The position numbers were made by a program, and so were the translations under genes. Below, piece by piece: positions 22,744 to 35,425 of a stretch of DNA of 64,000 bases. The notes beneath the pieces are model-generated. The model did no database searches. It was not told the DNA's origin and saw only the letters and a program-made list of their open reading frames with translations. Every line of letters begins with the position of its first letter. The first letter of the stretch is position 1. Source of the stretch: Ananas comosus (lineage: Eukaryota > Streptophyta > Magnoliopsida > Poales > Bromeliaceae); NCBI RefSeq assembly GCF_001540865.1, contig NC_033627.1, forward strand, positions 9,277,267 through 9,341,266, given 5' to 3'.

Positions 22744-23182
22744 TGTAACACACTGGACCTTTGCAAATTGCGAGGTTCGAGTGTTTGAGCTGTGTTCTGA
22801 GTTTTTCCGGATTTTCTGGTGGGTCGTTGATAGTGTTCCGACCTATAGCCCATATCTCGAGGATTGTAATATTTTATGTAGCACTAAGACCACCAAAGAG
22901 TTGGATTTAGGCTACCCTCGGATTGCATTCTGCTTATGGTGAAACCGGTGACAGGTCGCTGGTTGTACTGGTACATTATTTGTACCGCTACACCTTGATG
23001 GTTGTACCGGTACACTTCTGTTTTTCTGCCAACCCGAGCCTCGGGTTTGCATTTTCGCGGGATTTGTACCGGTACACTTTCCCGTGTACCGATACACTTT
23101 GGCAGATTTTGAGCAGTTTGAACTGTAGGGGTGTTTTTGTAATTGTGGCTTTCTATAACAGCCCCCACGCCCCTAGAGCTCT

Positions 23183-23423
23183 TGTGAGACCCCAGATAGT
23201 CCTATATATGAGATATAATAGGGCTAAACTCTTAACCCGGTTTAAAGAAGGGGAGATTGTGAGACCCCATATAGTCCTATATATGAGATATAATAGGGCT
23301 AAACTCTTAACCCGGCTTAAGCATTTTGGGTGGTGGCAAGGCCTAAGAGGTTAAGAGAGTTAAGCGTGCTAGGACGGGAGTAGTCCTAGGATGGGTGACC
23401 CCCTGGGAAGTTGGGGCGTCACA
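23183..23423 (+). mobile_element. Cassandra-type TRIM fragment with 5S rRNA sequence
   Basis: The element begins TGTGAGACCCC and ends GGGGCGTCACA, flanked by GCTCT on both sides (23178-23182 and 23424-23428). It is absent from the paired 3' LTR, so it inserted later. It holds a partial LTR (from 23183), a polypurine tract (AAGAAGGGGAGA) and a complete 166-bp LTR (23258-23423). Positions 23359-23413 match the 3' half of plant 5S rRNA, including the internal promoter (GTTAAGCGTGCT and GGATGGGTGACC). An LTR carrying 5S sequence defines Cassandra elements. There is no coding capacity, as expected. Confidence 0.85.
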
Positions 23424-24222
23424 GCTCTCCCCTGTGCCTTCCATTTGGATTTGATCCCCTTTTAACTTGGATTTTGGTGTATTAAACCTCTATTTTTGCT
23501 TCTTTTGCTTGTTAGAGGCTTTCCCACCATTGGAGCTTAGATTTGAAGCTTGGTAGAGGGAAGATCTTTAAAGTTTGAGGACTTAGAACCTTGTTGAAGC
23601 CTCTAAAAGGTTAGTAGCAAGATCTTTTCCTCTAAATTTGGTTTTTGAAGGTTTCTTTGAGATGAAACCCAAACCCTAGAATGGAAACCTAGGGTTGATT
23701 TTGGGCATTTTTGGATCTAGGGATTTTGGAACTCGATCTTTTGGTTTAGAACCTTCCTCTAGGTTAGATTGGAAAGGTTCTAGCCCTTTTTTGGAGCTTA
23801 AGAAGAGATTTCTTCTTTGAATGTGAGTTTTGGCCCTTTTCTTGAGACGGTTAAAGATCAAGCTTGGGATTGTTCGTAACATTCGTTTCTCTCTTCTTTC
23901 CTTACCTTTAGGGTACCAGAGGACTTGGGGACAACTTCGTTTGAGCTTACGAAGGGTTCCAAGACGCTTCGGTGGGTTTGACCTAGCCACACAATGAGAA
24001 AATCTCATTAGTGATGATTTGAGTATCGTAAAATAAGAAAGCATGCATAATCATATTAGATGTAATATTTATGAATTTTAGAATGCTTAAAATGCCTATA
24101 TTACATACATTGTATTTTCGGACCTCTATGAAGTAGAGAACTTGCATGTGAGGCTTATGTGTGCAGTAGCATTCTTATGAGAGATTTGGGTTCCTGTTTA
24201 TATAGTAAAATTGATATATGTA

Positions 24223-24285
24223 AAGTGCCATTGGACTTAAACCCTAGTTGGACATGGAACTATTATAATGCCATAAAGGGGCATT
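24223..24285 (+). repeat. Short hairpins in the family A LTR
   Basis: Successive inverted arms are AAGT/ACTT around GCCATTGG (24223-24238), TAGTT/AACTA around GGACATGG (24245-24262) and AATGCC/GGCATT around ATAAAGG (24267-24285). The TGCC-ATAAAGR-GGCA unit recurs near 53070 in the second family A LTR. These are weaker than the other arrays but lie at a comparable position in the LTR. Confidence 0.45.
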
Positions 24286-25630
24286 GGACTAGATTGGCAT
24301 GCGAACTAGAGAGCTATCGTCATTAAGCGGCATTGAGCTTGGGTTATGGGGTACCTAGCAGATAGGGCCATTGAGAGAATTGGAACATGGTTGAACATCG
24401 AAATGTCTAAGTATCATAAAGGGGCACTAGACTTAGTGAATGTTGGAACTTCACATTGTGACATTGAACTAGATCTTTGGGATGCTAGTGGCTTTGACCA
24501 TGTTAGAGACATGATGATTGGACACTTGAGACATTGACTACGCTTGTTTGCCATTTGTGCTCATTCGCACATGTTTGTGAGGGTCGCTCCCTACAAGCCG
24601 GCACTCCGGAGTTGGCCTACGCGACTTATGCTCGCTCGTGCGGCATCGAGAAACCTACGGTGTCGAGAGGGATAGACTCATTCCTAGAGTGGGAATGCTA
24701 GAGGTACCACCTACACTTAGGTGGCACAAGCTGGACTACATTCATGTAGGTCCCAGAACATGATTAAACAATGACATTGAACCGGAAAATGACAATCACT
24801 ATTAGATAGGCTTAGTAGTTTGATTACTTTGACACGCTTATAGCATAGTGTTGGGACATGTAGTATACATGATAGTCTTATTTGTTGCATCATTGTATAC
24901 TTGGCTGCCATGATAGAGCATATTCATCATATATCGATATATTGGATCATGATACCTATTCGCTTGTTATGTTGGGACATGTTAGTCATGCCTGGACATA
25001 CTTCATTTTGATTAAGCAAATGTACAATACATTGACATCATGTTTAATTCCAACATAGTAGCTTAGCATTTTAATTATGCTTTCATAAATGCAATTTAGT
25101 TATTATTATCGTTGCTTTTTGGACTTACCCTTTTCTTTTGGGGCCTAGTGGTGCATTGAGCTGAGGTCAGTAATTGCCCACTGTGAACTATAAATTATAG
25201 TTCTCACACCCTCTGTTTTATGTCTTATTTCAGTGCCTTCCACGCCGGGAGAGGCTAGGGACCGCGGAAAGGGTATCACCTCGAGCTAGCTTGCTATCGA
25301 GGGACACGTTGATAGGTGGTCTACCTCTCGTTGTTTTCTTTTTGGAGAGGTTGAGAGTTGTATTCATGTATAGGGACCACCCTTTTTTCTGTACCCTTTT
25401 GGAGATGGTTATTATCTAACTCTATGTTTTTCCTTTATGGTTTAGTTACGCTTTATTTATTTTTGTTATAGATGATAGATGTGTACTTGCTCTGATATCT
25501 CTAGTTGTAGATCATCTTTGGTTTTTATTTTCCGCTGTTGTTGTAGACGCCTTATATGTGTTGACATATGGAGGGTCTGGGCGCGCTACTGGGAGGGCCT
25601 TCGCCGGTCCTGGGGCGTGACAGATTAGTT

Positions 25631-25642
25631 TGGTATCAGAGC
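25631..25642 (+). other. Family A primer-binding site
   Basis: TGGTATCAGAGC lies eight bases after the 5' LTR. It is an exact complement of the initiator tRNA-Met 3' end, used to prime reverse transcription. Confidence 0.92.
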
Positions 25643-25969
25643 CTAGGGTTGAGTCTTAGTGGACCTAGCAAACCTTAGGCCGGTTGGACTATAGGATATA
25701 GACTCGTGAGAGACGAGGTCTATTTGACTTGTAAGCGAAAGTATTTCAATTGGGTTTTACAATAACTCTAAAAAGTTGGAGTTGGATCGCAGTGTATGGC
25801 TTCTAACTTCGCGGAGGGTTACGTTGGCGGCCAACAACGTAACATCGGGAGTTAGTTGTGGATAATACTTCATTACTTTCGCATTATTTGGGTATTGTTA
25901 TTTGAGCGAGGATTCGACAGCGTGGGTTTACTAACTTACGCTTTTATGATGTTGTAGTGATGATGCCGA

Positions 25970-27052
25970 TCACACGCTCTTAATCTGCGGGAGCGGATAA
26001 TGCGGCACATCTCGAGGAGGTCGAGACCTCCTCTACCTTCAGATCCGGCGAGGTCCGTGAGTTGAGGGGCCAGCTTGCAGCCCTCACTGATTTGGTGACG
26101 CGACAGGCTGACACGGCGTTTCGGCAGGAGGCGCGGATAAAGCGCCTGAAGGACCTTCTGCTGCAGCAGGCGGCTGGCAGCCAGGGAGACTCAGGTCCCT
26201 ACACCACCCACACCAGTGGAGGTGGTGGCACCTAGGGTGTCGTCCCCTGCACTCGACGCTTCTAGGACGGCACCAGTGGCGGCACCTCGGGAGGAGGACA
26301 TTGTGGCACCACCAGCGCGAGCACCTATAGCGGGGGCGGTTTTTCCCATGATAGTTGAGGGAGCTAAGCGGGATCGGCTTATGGAGCGTCTCAGTGAGTT
26401 CAGGAGATGCAGTCCACGGACCTTCGACGGGGAGAACGTGGACCATTGGATTGTAGAGAAATGGTTGATGCATATGGAGAAGTTGTTTTGGGACACCTTT
26501 GTCGAGGAGGAGGATCGAGTGTGGCTCGCCACACATCACTTGGACGGCGAGGCCTATAGATGGTGGTTGGACATCTAAGACAACCCCACTACGGATCTGA
26601 CGGCGATTTCATGGAGGAGGTTCAAGGAACTCCTACTAGAGCATTACTTCCCTTACAGTGTCAAGAGGAAGATGGAGCAGGATTTGCACAATCTGCGCCA
26701 GGGGGACAGGACGGTGGCCGAATATGAGAGAGAGTTCTCTCGGCTTCTTCATTGTGTACTTTTTGTTGTCCGAGATGACGAGGACAAGGCCCGCATCTTC
26801 CAGCGGGGACTGCGGCCTTCGATCTTTCGGTTTGTTCAGTCTTCCAACCTCTAAACCTACCGGGAGGTTGTGAACCGCGCGCTCATAGTGGAGAGCGGCG
26901 CGGTAGATCTGCAGGAGCGGCGAGAAACCTTGGACAAAGGCAAGGGCAAGAGGCCCGCAGCTGAGGGTGCGAGCCAGGTGCACTCAGGGAGGCCGCCGAG
27001 ACATCCGAGACACCGGAGCCAGTCGCGAGGACGTGGCCAGTCTACTCAGCGA
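25970..27052 (+). pseudogene. Family A gag, broken
   Basis: The capsid-like Retrotrans_gag domain is readable at 26216-27052 (FDGENVDHWIVEKWLMHMEK, HHLDGEAYRWWLDI, FKELLLEHYFPYSVKRKMEQ). It is interrupted by stops at about 26576 and 26852 and at the ORF end 27052. The upstream part (25970-26210) reads in another frame with a Gln/Leu-rich helical segment. The nucleocapsid knuckle at about 27148-27190 reads CYLCGQEGHFQSDY: the last Cys of CX2CX4HX4C is Tyr, a single G-to-A change, so zinc binding is probably lost. Confidence 0.88.
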
Positions 27053-27359
27053 TGAGGACCTGATCGACGCCAGGCTCCATGCTGCGTGATCTGCAGTGGT
27101 CCCCATTTTCCACTGCAGTGTTCACACAGTCGGGGAAGGTGCTACTTGTGTGGCCAAGAGGGCCACTTCCAGTCGGACTACCCGAGAGGTTCAGCACCGG
27201 CGCCATCTTCTGCATCTGCACCAGCCTTACCGGGTCCCAGCCAGGGGACACTTTCTGCGCATCACCAGGCTGGGCGACCGCCAGTTCAGCGGCAGGCGGA
27301 GGGGTCACGACAGGCCCCGAGTTGGCGCATGTACGCGGCCCAGACTGAGGAGGCGGCAG

Positions 27360-30300
27360 CAGCCGAGAATATGGTCGCAGGTATCATTTTATTTTATGGT
27401 ATTCGAGTACGAGCATTATTTGATACCGGTGCATCGCATTCATTCATAGACCGGCTGTTTGCCGAGTTGCTTGGCATCCCACTGACATTTTTGTTGCATC
27501 CGGGACAAGTTGTAGTATCTGATCACTCGTTGGATATTCGAGAGTTTTGCCCCAGTTGCCTTGTTCGGGTTGGAGATTGGGTCATGCCCGTGGACTTGCT
27601 AGCTTTGCATAAACTCGGAGAGTTTGATGTTATTTTCGGCATGGATTAGTTGACCAAATACTACGCCATTATCGATTGCAAGAATTGAACAGTGACATTT
27701 AAAGAGCCGGGGCAGGCGGAGGTTGTGTACCGAGGATGTCAGAGTTCACTGTTTGTGATGACGATTAGCTCCTCTCGAGCTAGACAGTTGATCAATAGAG
27801 GCTGCGTAGCCTATTTGGCTACTGTTGTGTTGCGAGCGATGCAGACGCCCCTAGGATTGAGGATATCCCTGTAGTACGGGAGTTTGGAGATGTATTTCCA
27901 GCAGAGCTTCCAGGCATGCCACCTGATAGAGAGATTGAATTTGTGTAGATCTCGTTCCCGGGACTACCCCAATCTCAAAGGCACCCTATAGGATGGCACC
28001 AACGGAACTGAAGGAACTGAAGGTACAGTTGCAAGATCTTCTGGACAAGGGTTTTGTGCGAACGAGTGTGTCACCTTATGGAGCACCGGTCCTATTTGTC
28101 AAGAAGAAGGATGGATCGCTTCGCTTGTGCGTGGATTATCGTGAACTCAATAAAGTCACGATCAAGAATAAGTATCCATTACCGAGGATTGATGATTTAT
28201 TTGATCAGCTCCAGGGATCTAGTGTGTATTCCAAGATCGACTTGCAGTCGGGATACCATCAGTTGAAGATCAAGCCTGAGGATGTGTCGAAAACGGCTTT
28301 TAGAACACGGTATGGACATTATGAGTTTACAGTTATGCCGTTTGGGCTTACTAATGCCCCGGCAGCTTTTATGGACTAATGAACCGTGTTTTCAAGCCTT
28401 ATCTAGACAGGTTCGTCGTAGTATTCATCGACGACATTTTGGTCTATTCCCGAAGTGATACGGATCACGAGGAACACTTAAGACTTCTACTTCAAGTGCT
28501 TCGGGAAAAGAAGCTCTACGCCAAAATTGAAGAAGTGTGAGTTTTGGCTTAGAGAGGTGGCGTTTTTGGGCCATTTGATTTCAGGATCAGGTATAGCTGT
28601 AGATTCGAGAAAAATTGAAGCCATCAAGGATTGGCCGAGGCCTACGAGTGTCACCGAGATTCGGAGTTTTCTTGGCTTGGCGGGCTACTACCGACGGTTT
28701 GTTGAGGGATTTTCGAGGCTATCCACTCCCCTCACGAGGCTCACGCATAAAGGCACCAGGTTTGTTTGGAATGATGCGTACGAAAGGAGCTTCCAAGAGT
28801 TGAAGCAGAGATTGACGACCGCCCCGATCCTGACCTTGCCAACTGCTGGAGCAGGGTATGTGATTTATAGTGATGCTTCCTTTTAATGGATTGGGCTGTG
28901 TCTTAATGCAGGACGGGAAAGTGATCGCGTATGCTTCTCGCCAACTGAAGGATTATGAAAGAAACTACCCTACTCATGATTTGGAGTTGGCGGCCGTGGT
29001 CTTTGCATTAAAGCTATGGCACCATTACTTGTACGGCAAGCGATGCGAAGTATATACGGATCACAAGAGTTTAAAGTATCTATTCACTCAGAAGGAGTTG
29101 AACTTGAGGCAGCGCAGATAGTTGGAGCTACTCAAGGATTATGATTTGACGATACTTTACCATCCTGGCAAGGCTAACATGGTGGCGGATGCGCTAAGTA
29201 GGAAATCGATGGAAAACTTAGCGATGCTTGTGGTTACTCAACCGCCGTTGATCAAGCAGATGAAGCGGTTGGAGTTGGAGGTGGTGGCTCCTGATACACC
29301 TTTGAGACTGATGACTTTGGTGGTGCAACCTACACAACCTACACTTGTGGAAAGGATTAAAGAAAAGCAAGACCCCGATGTGGAGTTGCAAAGGATTCGA
29401 GCTAAGATGATTGATGGTTGCACCGGTAACTTTTCTGTGGACGGTGTTGGATTGATCCATTTCCGTGGACGGATCTGTGTACCGGCGAAATCGGCACTTA
29501 GAGAAGAATTCTTCAAGAGGCACACCGAGCACCGTATGTTATACATCCTGGAGGCACCAAGATGTACAAGAACTTAAAGTTGCTTTATTGGTGGCCCGGG
29601 ATGAAGAAAGACGTTGGTGAGTTTGTTGCTAGATGTCTAACTTGCCAACAGGTGAAAGCTGAGCACCGAGTTCCCGTGGAAAAATTGTAGAGCTTACCGA
29701 TTCCGGTGTGGAAATGGGAGAAGATCACCATAGACTTTGTTATAGGTTTGCCCCGCTCGCAGGCCGGGCATGATGCTATTTGGGTGATCGTGGATAGGCT
29801 GACGAAATCGGCACATTTCGTACCTATCTACACTATTTTGACTGTTGAGAGACTCGCACAGGTTTACTTAGATGAGATTGTGCGATTGCACGGGGTACCT
29901 ACTTCCATAGTATCAGATCGAGTCCCCCGATTTGTATTTCACTTTTGGAGGAGTTTACAGGATGCTTTGGGTACGCGCTTAGACTTAAGTACAGTTTTCC
30001 AACCCCAGAGTGACGGGCAATCAGAGCGCACTATACAGACTCTTGAGGATATGCTTTGAGCCTGTGTGATAGACTTCCAGTGAGGATGGTCGCAACATCT
30101 AGCGATGGCGGAGTTTGCTTATAACAACAGTTATCAAGCAAGCATCAAGATGACACCTTTCGAGGCACTCTATGGACGGAAGTGTAGATCGCCACTTTAT
30201 TGGAGTGAAGTTGGCGAGAGATTGGCTTTAGGCCCAGATGTGCTCCACGAAGCAGAGGACAAGGTTCGCATTGCTCGGGAGCGTTTGTTGACAGCCCAGA

Positions 30301-30775
30301 GTAGGCAAAAGAGTTATGCTGACAAGCGTCGACGGGAGTTGAAGTTTTAGATTGGTGATCATGTCTTCTTGAAAATCTCACCGACCAAGGGGATTAGAAG
30401 ATTTGGGATCCGGGGTAAGTTGAGTCCCCGATATATTGGACCATATGAGGTTTTGGAGCGTGTAGGCCTAGTAGCGTATCGACTTGCCCTACCACCGAAC
30501 CTATCGGGTGTACACAATGTTTTCCACGTATCAGTCCTCCAGAAGTACATCCATGATCCGGCTCACGTATTAGATGCTACACCATTGGAGCTGAGGGATG
30601 ATTTGAGTTTCTAGGAGCAACCTGTGAGGATCTTAGCTCGTGAAGTAAAGAGGCTGCGGAACCGCGAGATCCCTACGTGAAAGTTCTTTGGAGCAACCAT
30701 GATGAGCGCGAGGCCACTTGGGAGTTGGAGAGCGCACTCCGGGAATGCTATCCCCATCATTTTCAGATGGAGGCT
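27360..30775 (+). pseudogene. Family A pol (protease, RT, RNase H, integrase, chromodomain), broken
   Basis: The domains are in Ty3 order. Protease: DTGASHSFI at about 27422. RT at 27993-28880: [30 protein letters not shown] and the active-site block FIDDILVYS near 28420. RNase H: about 28855-29120 ([18 protein letters not shown]). Integrase: CLTCQQVK finger near 29635, then a core with IDFVIGLPRS, SDR and DGQSERTIQ at 29725-30050. A chromodomain-like tail (about 30620-30775) is frameshifted near 30676. There are at least ten stops, many at TGG or CAG/CGA codons changed by C-to-T or G-to-A, and frameshifts near 28378 and 28535. The SDRD motif has Val in place of its last Asp. It cannot encode active enzymes. 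Confidence 0.93.
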
Positions 30776-30820
30776 TGAGGTACTTTACCTTTCGAGTTTT
30801 GCGGACGAAACTCCTTTTTA

Positions 30821-30831
30821 GGAGGGGTGAA
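30821..30831 (+). other. Family A polypurine tract
   Basis: GGAGGGGTGAA lies immediately before the 3' LTR, where the plus-strand primer is expected. Confidence 0.85.
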
Positions 30832-33493
30832 TGTAACACACTGGACCTTTGCAAATTGCGAGGTTCGAGTGTTTAAGCTGTGTTCTGAGTTTTTCCGGAT
30901 TTTCTGGTAGGTCGTTGATAGTGTTTCGACCTATGGCTCATATCTCGAGGATTGTAGTATTTTATGTAGCGCTAAGACAACCAAAGAGTTGGACTTAGGC
31001 TACCCTCGGATTGCATTCTTCTTATGGTGAAACCGGTAACAGGTCGCTGGTTGTACCGGTACATGATTTGTATCGGTACACCTTGATGGTTGTACCGGTA
31101 CACTTCTGTTTTTCTACCAACCCGAGCCTCTGGTTTGCATTTTCGCGGGATTTGTACCGGTACACTTTCCCGTGTACCGGTACACTTTGGCAGATTTTGA
31201 ACAGTTTGAACTATAGGGATATTTTTGCAATTATGGCTTTCTATAACAGCCCCCACGCCCCTAGGGCTCTCCCCTGTGCTGAGATCAGTGGAGACAAGGT
31301 AAGAGAAGCTCCTCCTTGCCTTCCATTTGGATTTGATCCCCTTTTAACTTGGATTTTGGTGGATTAAACCTCTCTTTTTACTTCTTTTGCTTGTTGGAGG
31401 CTTTCCCACCATTGGAGCTTAGATTTGAAGCTTGGTAGAGGGAAGATCTTTAAAGTTTGAGGACTTAGAACCATGTTGAAGTCTCTAAAAGGTTAGTAGT
31501 AAGATCTTTCCTCTAGATTTGGTTTTTTAAGGTTTCTTTGAGATGAAACCCTAGAATGGAAACCTAGGGTTGATTTTGGGCATTTTTGGATCTAGGGCTT
31601 TTGGAGCTCAATTTTTTGGATTAGAACCTTTCTTTAGGTTAGATTGGAAGGGTTCTAGCCCTCTTTTGGAGCTTAAGAAGAGATTTCTTCATTGAAGGTG
31701 AGTTTTGGCCCTGTTTTTGAGACGGTTAAAGATCAAGCTTGGGATTGTTCGTAACGTTCGTTTCTCTCTTCTTTCCTTACCTTTAGGGTACTAGAGGACT
31801 TGGGGACAACTTCGTTTGAACTTACGAAGGGTTCCGAGACGCTTCGGTGGGTTTGACCTAGCCACACAATGAGAAAATCTCATTAGTGATGATTTGAGTA
31901 TCGTAAAATAAGAAAGCATACATAATTATATTAGATGTAATATTTATAAATTTTAGAATGTTTAAAATGCCTATATTACATACATTGTATTTTCGGACCT
32001 CTATGAAGTAGAAAACTTGCATGTGAGGCTTATGTGTGCAGTAGCATTCTTATGAGAGATTTGGATTCCTGTTTATATAGTAGAATTGATATATGTAAAG
32101 TGCCATTGGACTTAAACCCTAGTTGGACATGGAACTATTATAATGCCATAAAGAGGCATTAGACTAGTAGCATACGAACTAGAGAGTTATCGTCATTAAG
32201 CGGCATTGAGCTTGGGTTATGGGGTACCTAGCGGATAGGGCCATTGAGAGAATTGGAACATGCTTGAACATCAAAAATGTCTAAGTGTCATAAAGGGGCA
32301 CTAGACTTAATGAATGTTGGAACTTCACATTGTGACATTGAACTAGATCTTTGGGATGCTAGTGGCTTTGACCATGTTAGAGACATGATGATTGGACACT
32401 TGAGACATTGACTACGCTTGTTTGCCATTTGTGCTCATTCGCACATGCTTGTGAGGGTCGCTCCCTACAAGCTGGTACTCCGGAGTTGGCCTACGCGACT
32501 TATGCTTGCTCGTGCGGTATCGAGAAACCTACGGGGTCGGGAGGGATAGACTCATTCCTAGAGAGGGAATGCTGGAGCTACCACCGACACTTAGGTGGCA
32601 CAAGTTAGACTACATTCATGTAGGTCCCAGAACATAATTAAACAATGACATTGAACCGAAAAATGACAATCACTACTAGATAGGCTTAGTAGTTTGATTA
32701 CTTTGACACACTTATAGCATAGTGTTGGGACATGTAGTATACATGATAGTCTTATTTGTTGCATCATAGTATACTTGGCTGCCATGATAGAGCATATTCA
32801 TCATATATCGATATATTGGATCAGATACCTATTCGCTTGTTATGTTGGGACATGTTAGTCATGCCTGGACATACTTCATTTTGATTAAGCAAATGTACAA
32901 TACATTGACATCATGTTTAATTCCAACATAGTAGCTTAGCATTTTAATTATGCTTTCATAAATGCAATCTATTATTATTATCGTTGCTTTTTGGACTTAC
33001 CCTTTTCTTTTGGGGCCTAGTGGTGCATTGAGCTGAGGTCAGTAATTACCCACTAGGAACTATAAATTATAGTTCTCACGGCCTCTATTTTATGCCTTAT
33101 TTCAGAGCCTTCCACGCCGGGAGAGGCTAGGGACCGCGGAAAGGGTATCACCTCGAGCTAGCTTGCTATCGAGGGACGCGTTGATAGGTGGTCTACCTTT
33201 CGTTGTTTTCTTTTTGGAGAGATTGAGAGTTGTATCCATGTATAGGGACCACCTTTTTTTCTGTATCCTTTTGGAGATGGTTATTGTCTAACTCTATGTT
33301 TTCCCTTTATGGTTTAGTTATGCTTTATTTACTTTTGTTATAGATGATAGATGTGTACTTGCTCTGATATCTCTAGTTGTAGATCATCTTTGATTTTATT
33401 TTCTGCTGTTGTTGTAGGCGCCTTATATGTGTTGACATATGGTGGGTCTGGGCGCGCTACCGGGAGGGCCTTTGCCGGTCCCGGGGCGTGACA
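30832..33493 (+). repeat. Family A 3' LTR
   Basis: This is a 2662-bp partner of the 5' LTR without the Cassandra insert. Four exact GTACCGGTAC palindromes lie at 31053, 31092, 31154 and 31174, about 70-195 bp before a TATA-like TCTATAACAG near 31240. Confidence 0.92.
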
Positions 33494-33498
33494 TACAT

Positions 33499-35277
33499 AG
33501 TAACGAAATCTACAACATACAACTATGCCTCAATAAGCAGAATGAATGCATGAACATAGTAATGTATTCTACTAACATGAAACTATGTCTCAATCTACAT
33601 GATATACATGATATCAAGGAAATATCTACATAGCAATGAAACCTACTATCAAGTACTATGTCTCATATCCAATCTCATGTCGGCTAACCCGAAGGTTACA
33701 CTCAAACTCACATCTCAAATCTCGCCGGTGGGTAGACTCTGTGCTACACACACCCAAGACCGCCTGCTGGGTAATCAAGTTATCCAAACGCGACATCTAC
33801 TCCGGAGCTCACTACTTGGGTGGAGCGACCACGCCAAGGTTCACAGACTATGTGAGTATGATCAAATCCTCTCACTCGAGGATAGTTAGTGCCTCTGCTG
33901 CACTAGTTCACATGCTACTACTCAGGAAATCATCTTTCATTCCTAAGTTCATGTTGTCAAGTTCTAAGTATTCCAACTACACTAGTTTACATGCCACTAC
34001 TCAGAAAATCATTTTCTATTTCTAAGTTCATGTCATAATATTTCTACTACACTAGTCCAAATGTCACTCTTTAGATCATTTACATGTCCAAGTTCATCCT
34101 TTGTTCTTTAGCACTATAGGATTCCATGTCAAGACCCAATTCTCATACGTCCACTAAATCAAGTGCTCAACTCACAATATGATCTACTATGGAAACATGC
34201 AAGGAATTAAAGTGCAATTACTTAACATAACCTATAATGTATGATAACAATATATGAACATATGCTATAATAAAACAACTCGGACATAGGAGGAAATTCA
34301 ACTGCTTCGGGATGGACACCCCCCCCCTTCTGGTGATGCCACGAAGCTAGACTCCAAGTTTCGTAATTTTCCGCCGCCTATTTCTCTCAACTGCGGCAAA
34401 CGAAGCCAAAAACAGGCTTTTCTTTAATATCTCGCGCAGACTCATCGAATCGCCGAACCGAATTCACCAACGCGCTCGATTACCTAGCAATTAGGTATAA
34501 AAGAGATCAATCCCAAATTTAGATCTCATTCCAATAAAACCCACTTTGGAACCCTAGATCATAATTGTTGCAAGAATCCATTGTATAGCTTCATGACTCA
34601 AGCAATAATCATCTATTCAACATCTAAGGATTCAATTAAAACCGATTCTAGAGCATAAGAATCAAACCCTAGAAATCCACCATAAGAGGGTTTGAAGCTT
34701 ACCTCTACAAGCTCCTCCAAACCAAGGAAGAAGATGAAATCCACCTTCAAACTTCAATCTCCACCAATTCCTCCTCTTAGATCCACCCTTGAGAGAGTTT
34801 CTAGAGAGAGAGAGAAAGAAAAATGGACTGAAGGGGATGTTCTCTGGCTGTGAACAAGAGAGGAGGAGGTGGGGTCCTTTTATAAGCTGCCACAATTGCA
34901 ATAAAGCCTCCCAACAATTGCTATTTACAACAGACTGCAACCTGCTGTTTGCAGTGCAGGGTACCGGTATGCCTCAATGCCGTACCGGTACGCCTCTACG
35001 CAAAGGCCAAACCCGAAAGCTGCTATCCTCGGTCTACCGCGGGGTACCTGTACTCCCTGATGCTGTACCCGTACGCAGTCCCGAAATGTCCAAACCCGAG
35101 AGCAGCTGCTCTCGGTTGCTTGCCTGGTACCGGTACCACCTCCTCAATATCGGTACGCAGTGCACCAACTACAGTTTTAGCAATGCCTTAGCTCCATTTC
35201 AAGCCGAGCAATGCTAAAACCTTTTTAACCTCATCGGGACTCAACTTTAACCCTTCCAACATTGTTGGAATGTCACA
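33499..35277 (-). mobile_element. Family B LTR (minus), 5' part
   Basis: This continues the LTR interrupted at 22743 and ends at 35277 with GGAATGTCACA, i.e. TGTGACATTCC on the minus strand. It matches the start of the plus-strand copy at 48874 (both have CCAACAATGTTGGAAGGG soon after). A minus-strand TATA-like TTATAAAAGG lies near 34880, with GTACCGGTAC at 34982 and 35127 upstream of it. Confidence 0.72.
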
Positions 35278-35425
35278 TGGACCACGTCCAAGCATCCTTC
35301 TCGCCATGCTTTGGTCATTTTAAACAAAAGCGGTTTAATACAACGAGAATTTAATATCTTACAATTTTAATATATAATTATTATAATTATTAAGTGCGTC
35401 AGTGCTTGCTACGCGTAACTTCTAA

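Larger units (their letters stand above)
22744..25622 (+). repeat. Family A 5' LTR
   Basis: This runs from TGTAACACACTGG to GGGGCGTGACA. GTACCGGTAC palindromes lie at 23004 and 23066, with a mutated copy near 23085, followed by a TATA-like TCTATAACAG near 23152. Hairpins with loops such as ATAAAGG lie at 24223-24285. A Cassandra-type insert occupies 23183-23423. Confidence 0.92.
22744..33493 (+). mobile_element. Full-length Ty3 (Del/Tekay-like) retrotransposon, family A
   Basis: Two LTRs (22744-25622 and 30832-33493), a primer-binding site, gag, pol and a polypurine tract are all in order. A perfect 5-bp duplication TACAT flanks it (22739-22743 and 33494-33498). By eye the first 255 bp of the two LTRs differ at about 16 positions, so the insertion is fairly old. 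The 5' LTR is longer because of a 241-bp Cassandra-type insert. It sits in a family B LTR, about 1.5 kb upstream of the BRIP-like gene and facing away from it. Confidence 0.95.

Noticed and set aside
23359..23413. A 5S rRNA gene
   Set aside because: Only the 3' half of 5S is present, inside LTR-type ends with a target duplication; this is a Cassandra element, not an rRNA gene.
25631..25642. tRNA gene fragment
   Set aside because: It is the primer-binding complement of initiator tRNA-Met next to an LTR; no tRNA cloverleaf surrounds it.
22744..33493. Functional autonomous retrotransposon
   Set aside because: All domains are present, but there are many stops, at least two frameshifts and a lost nucleocapsid Cys.
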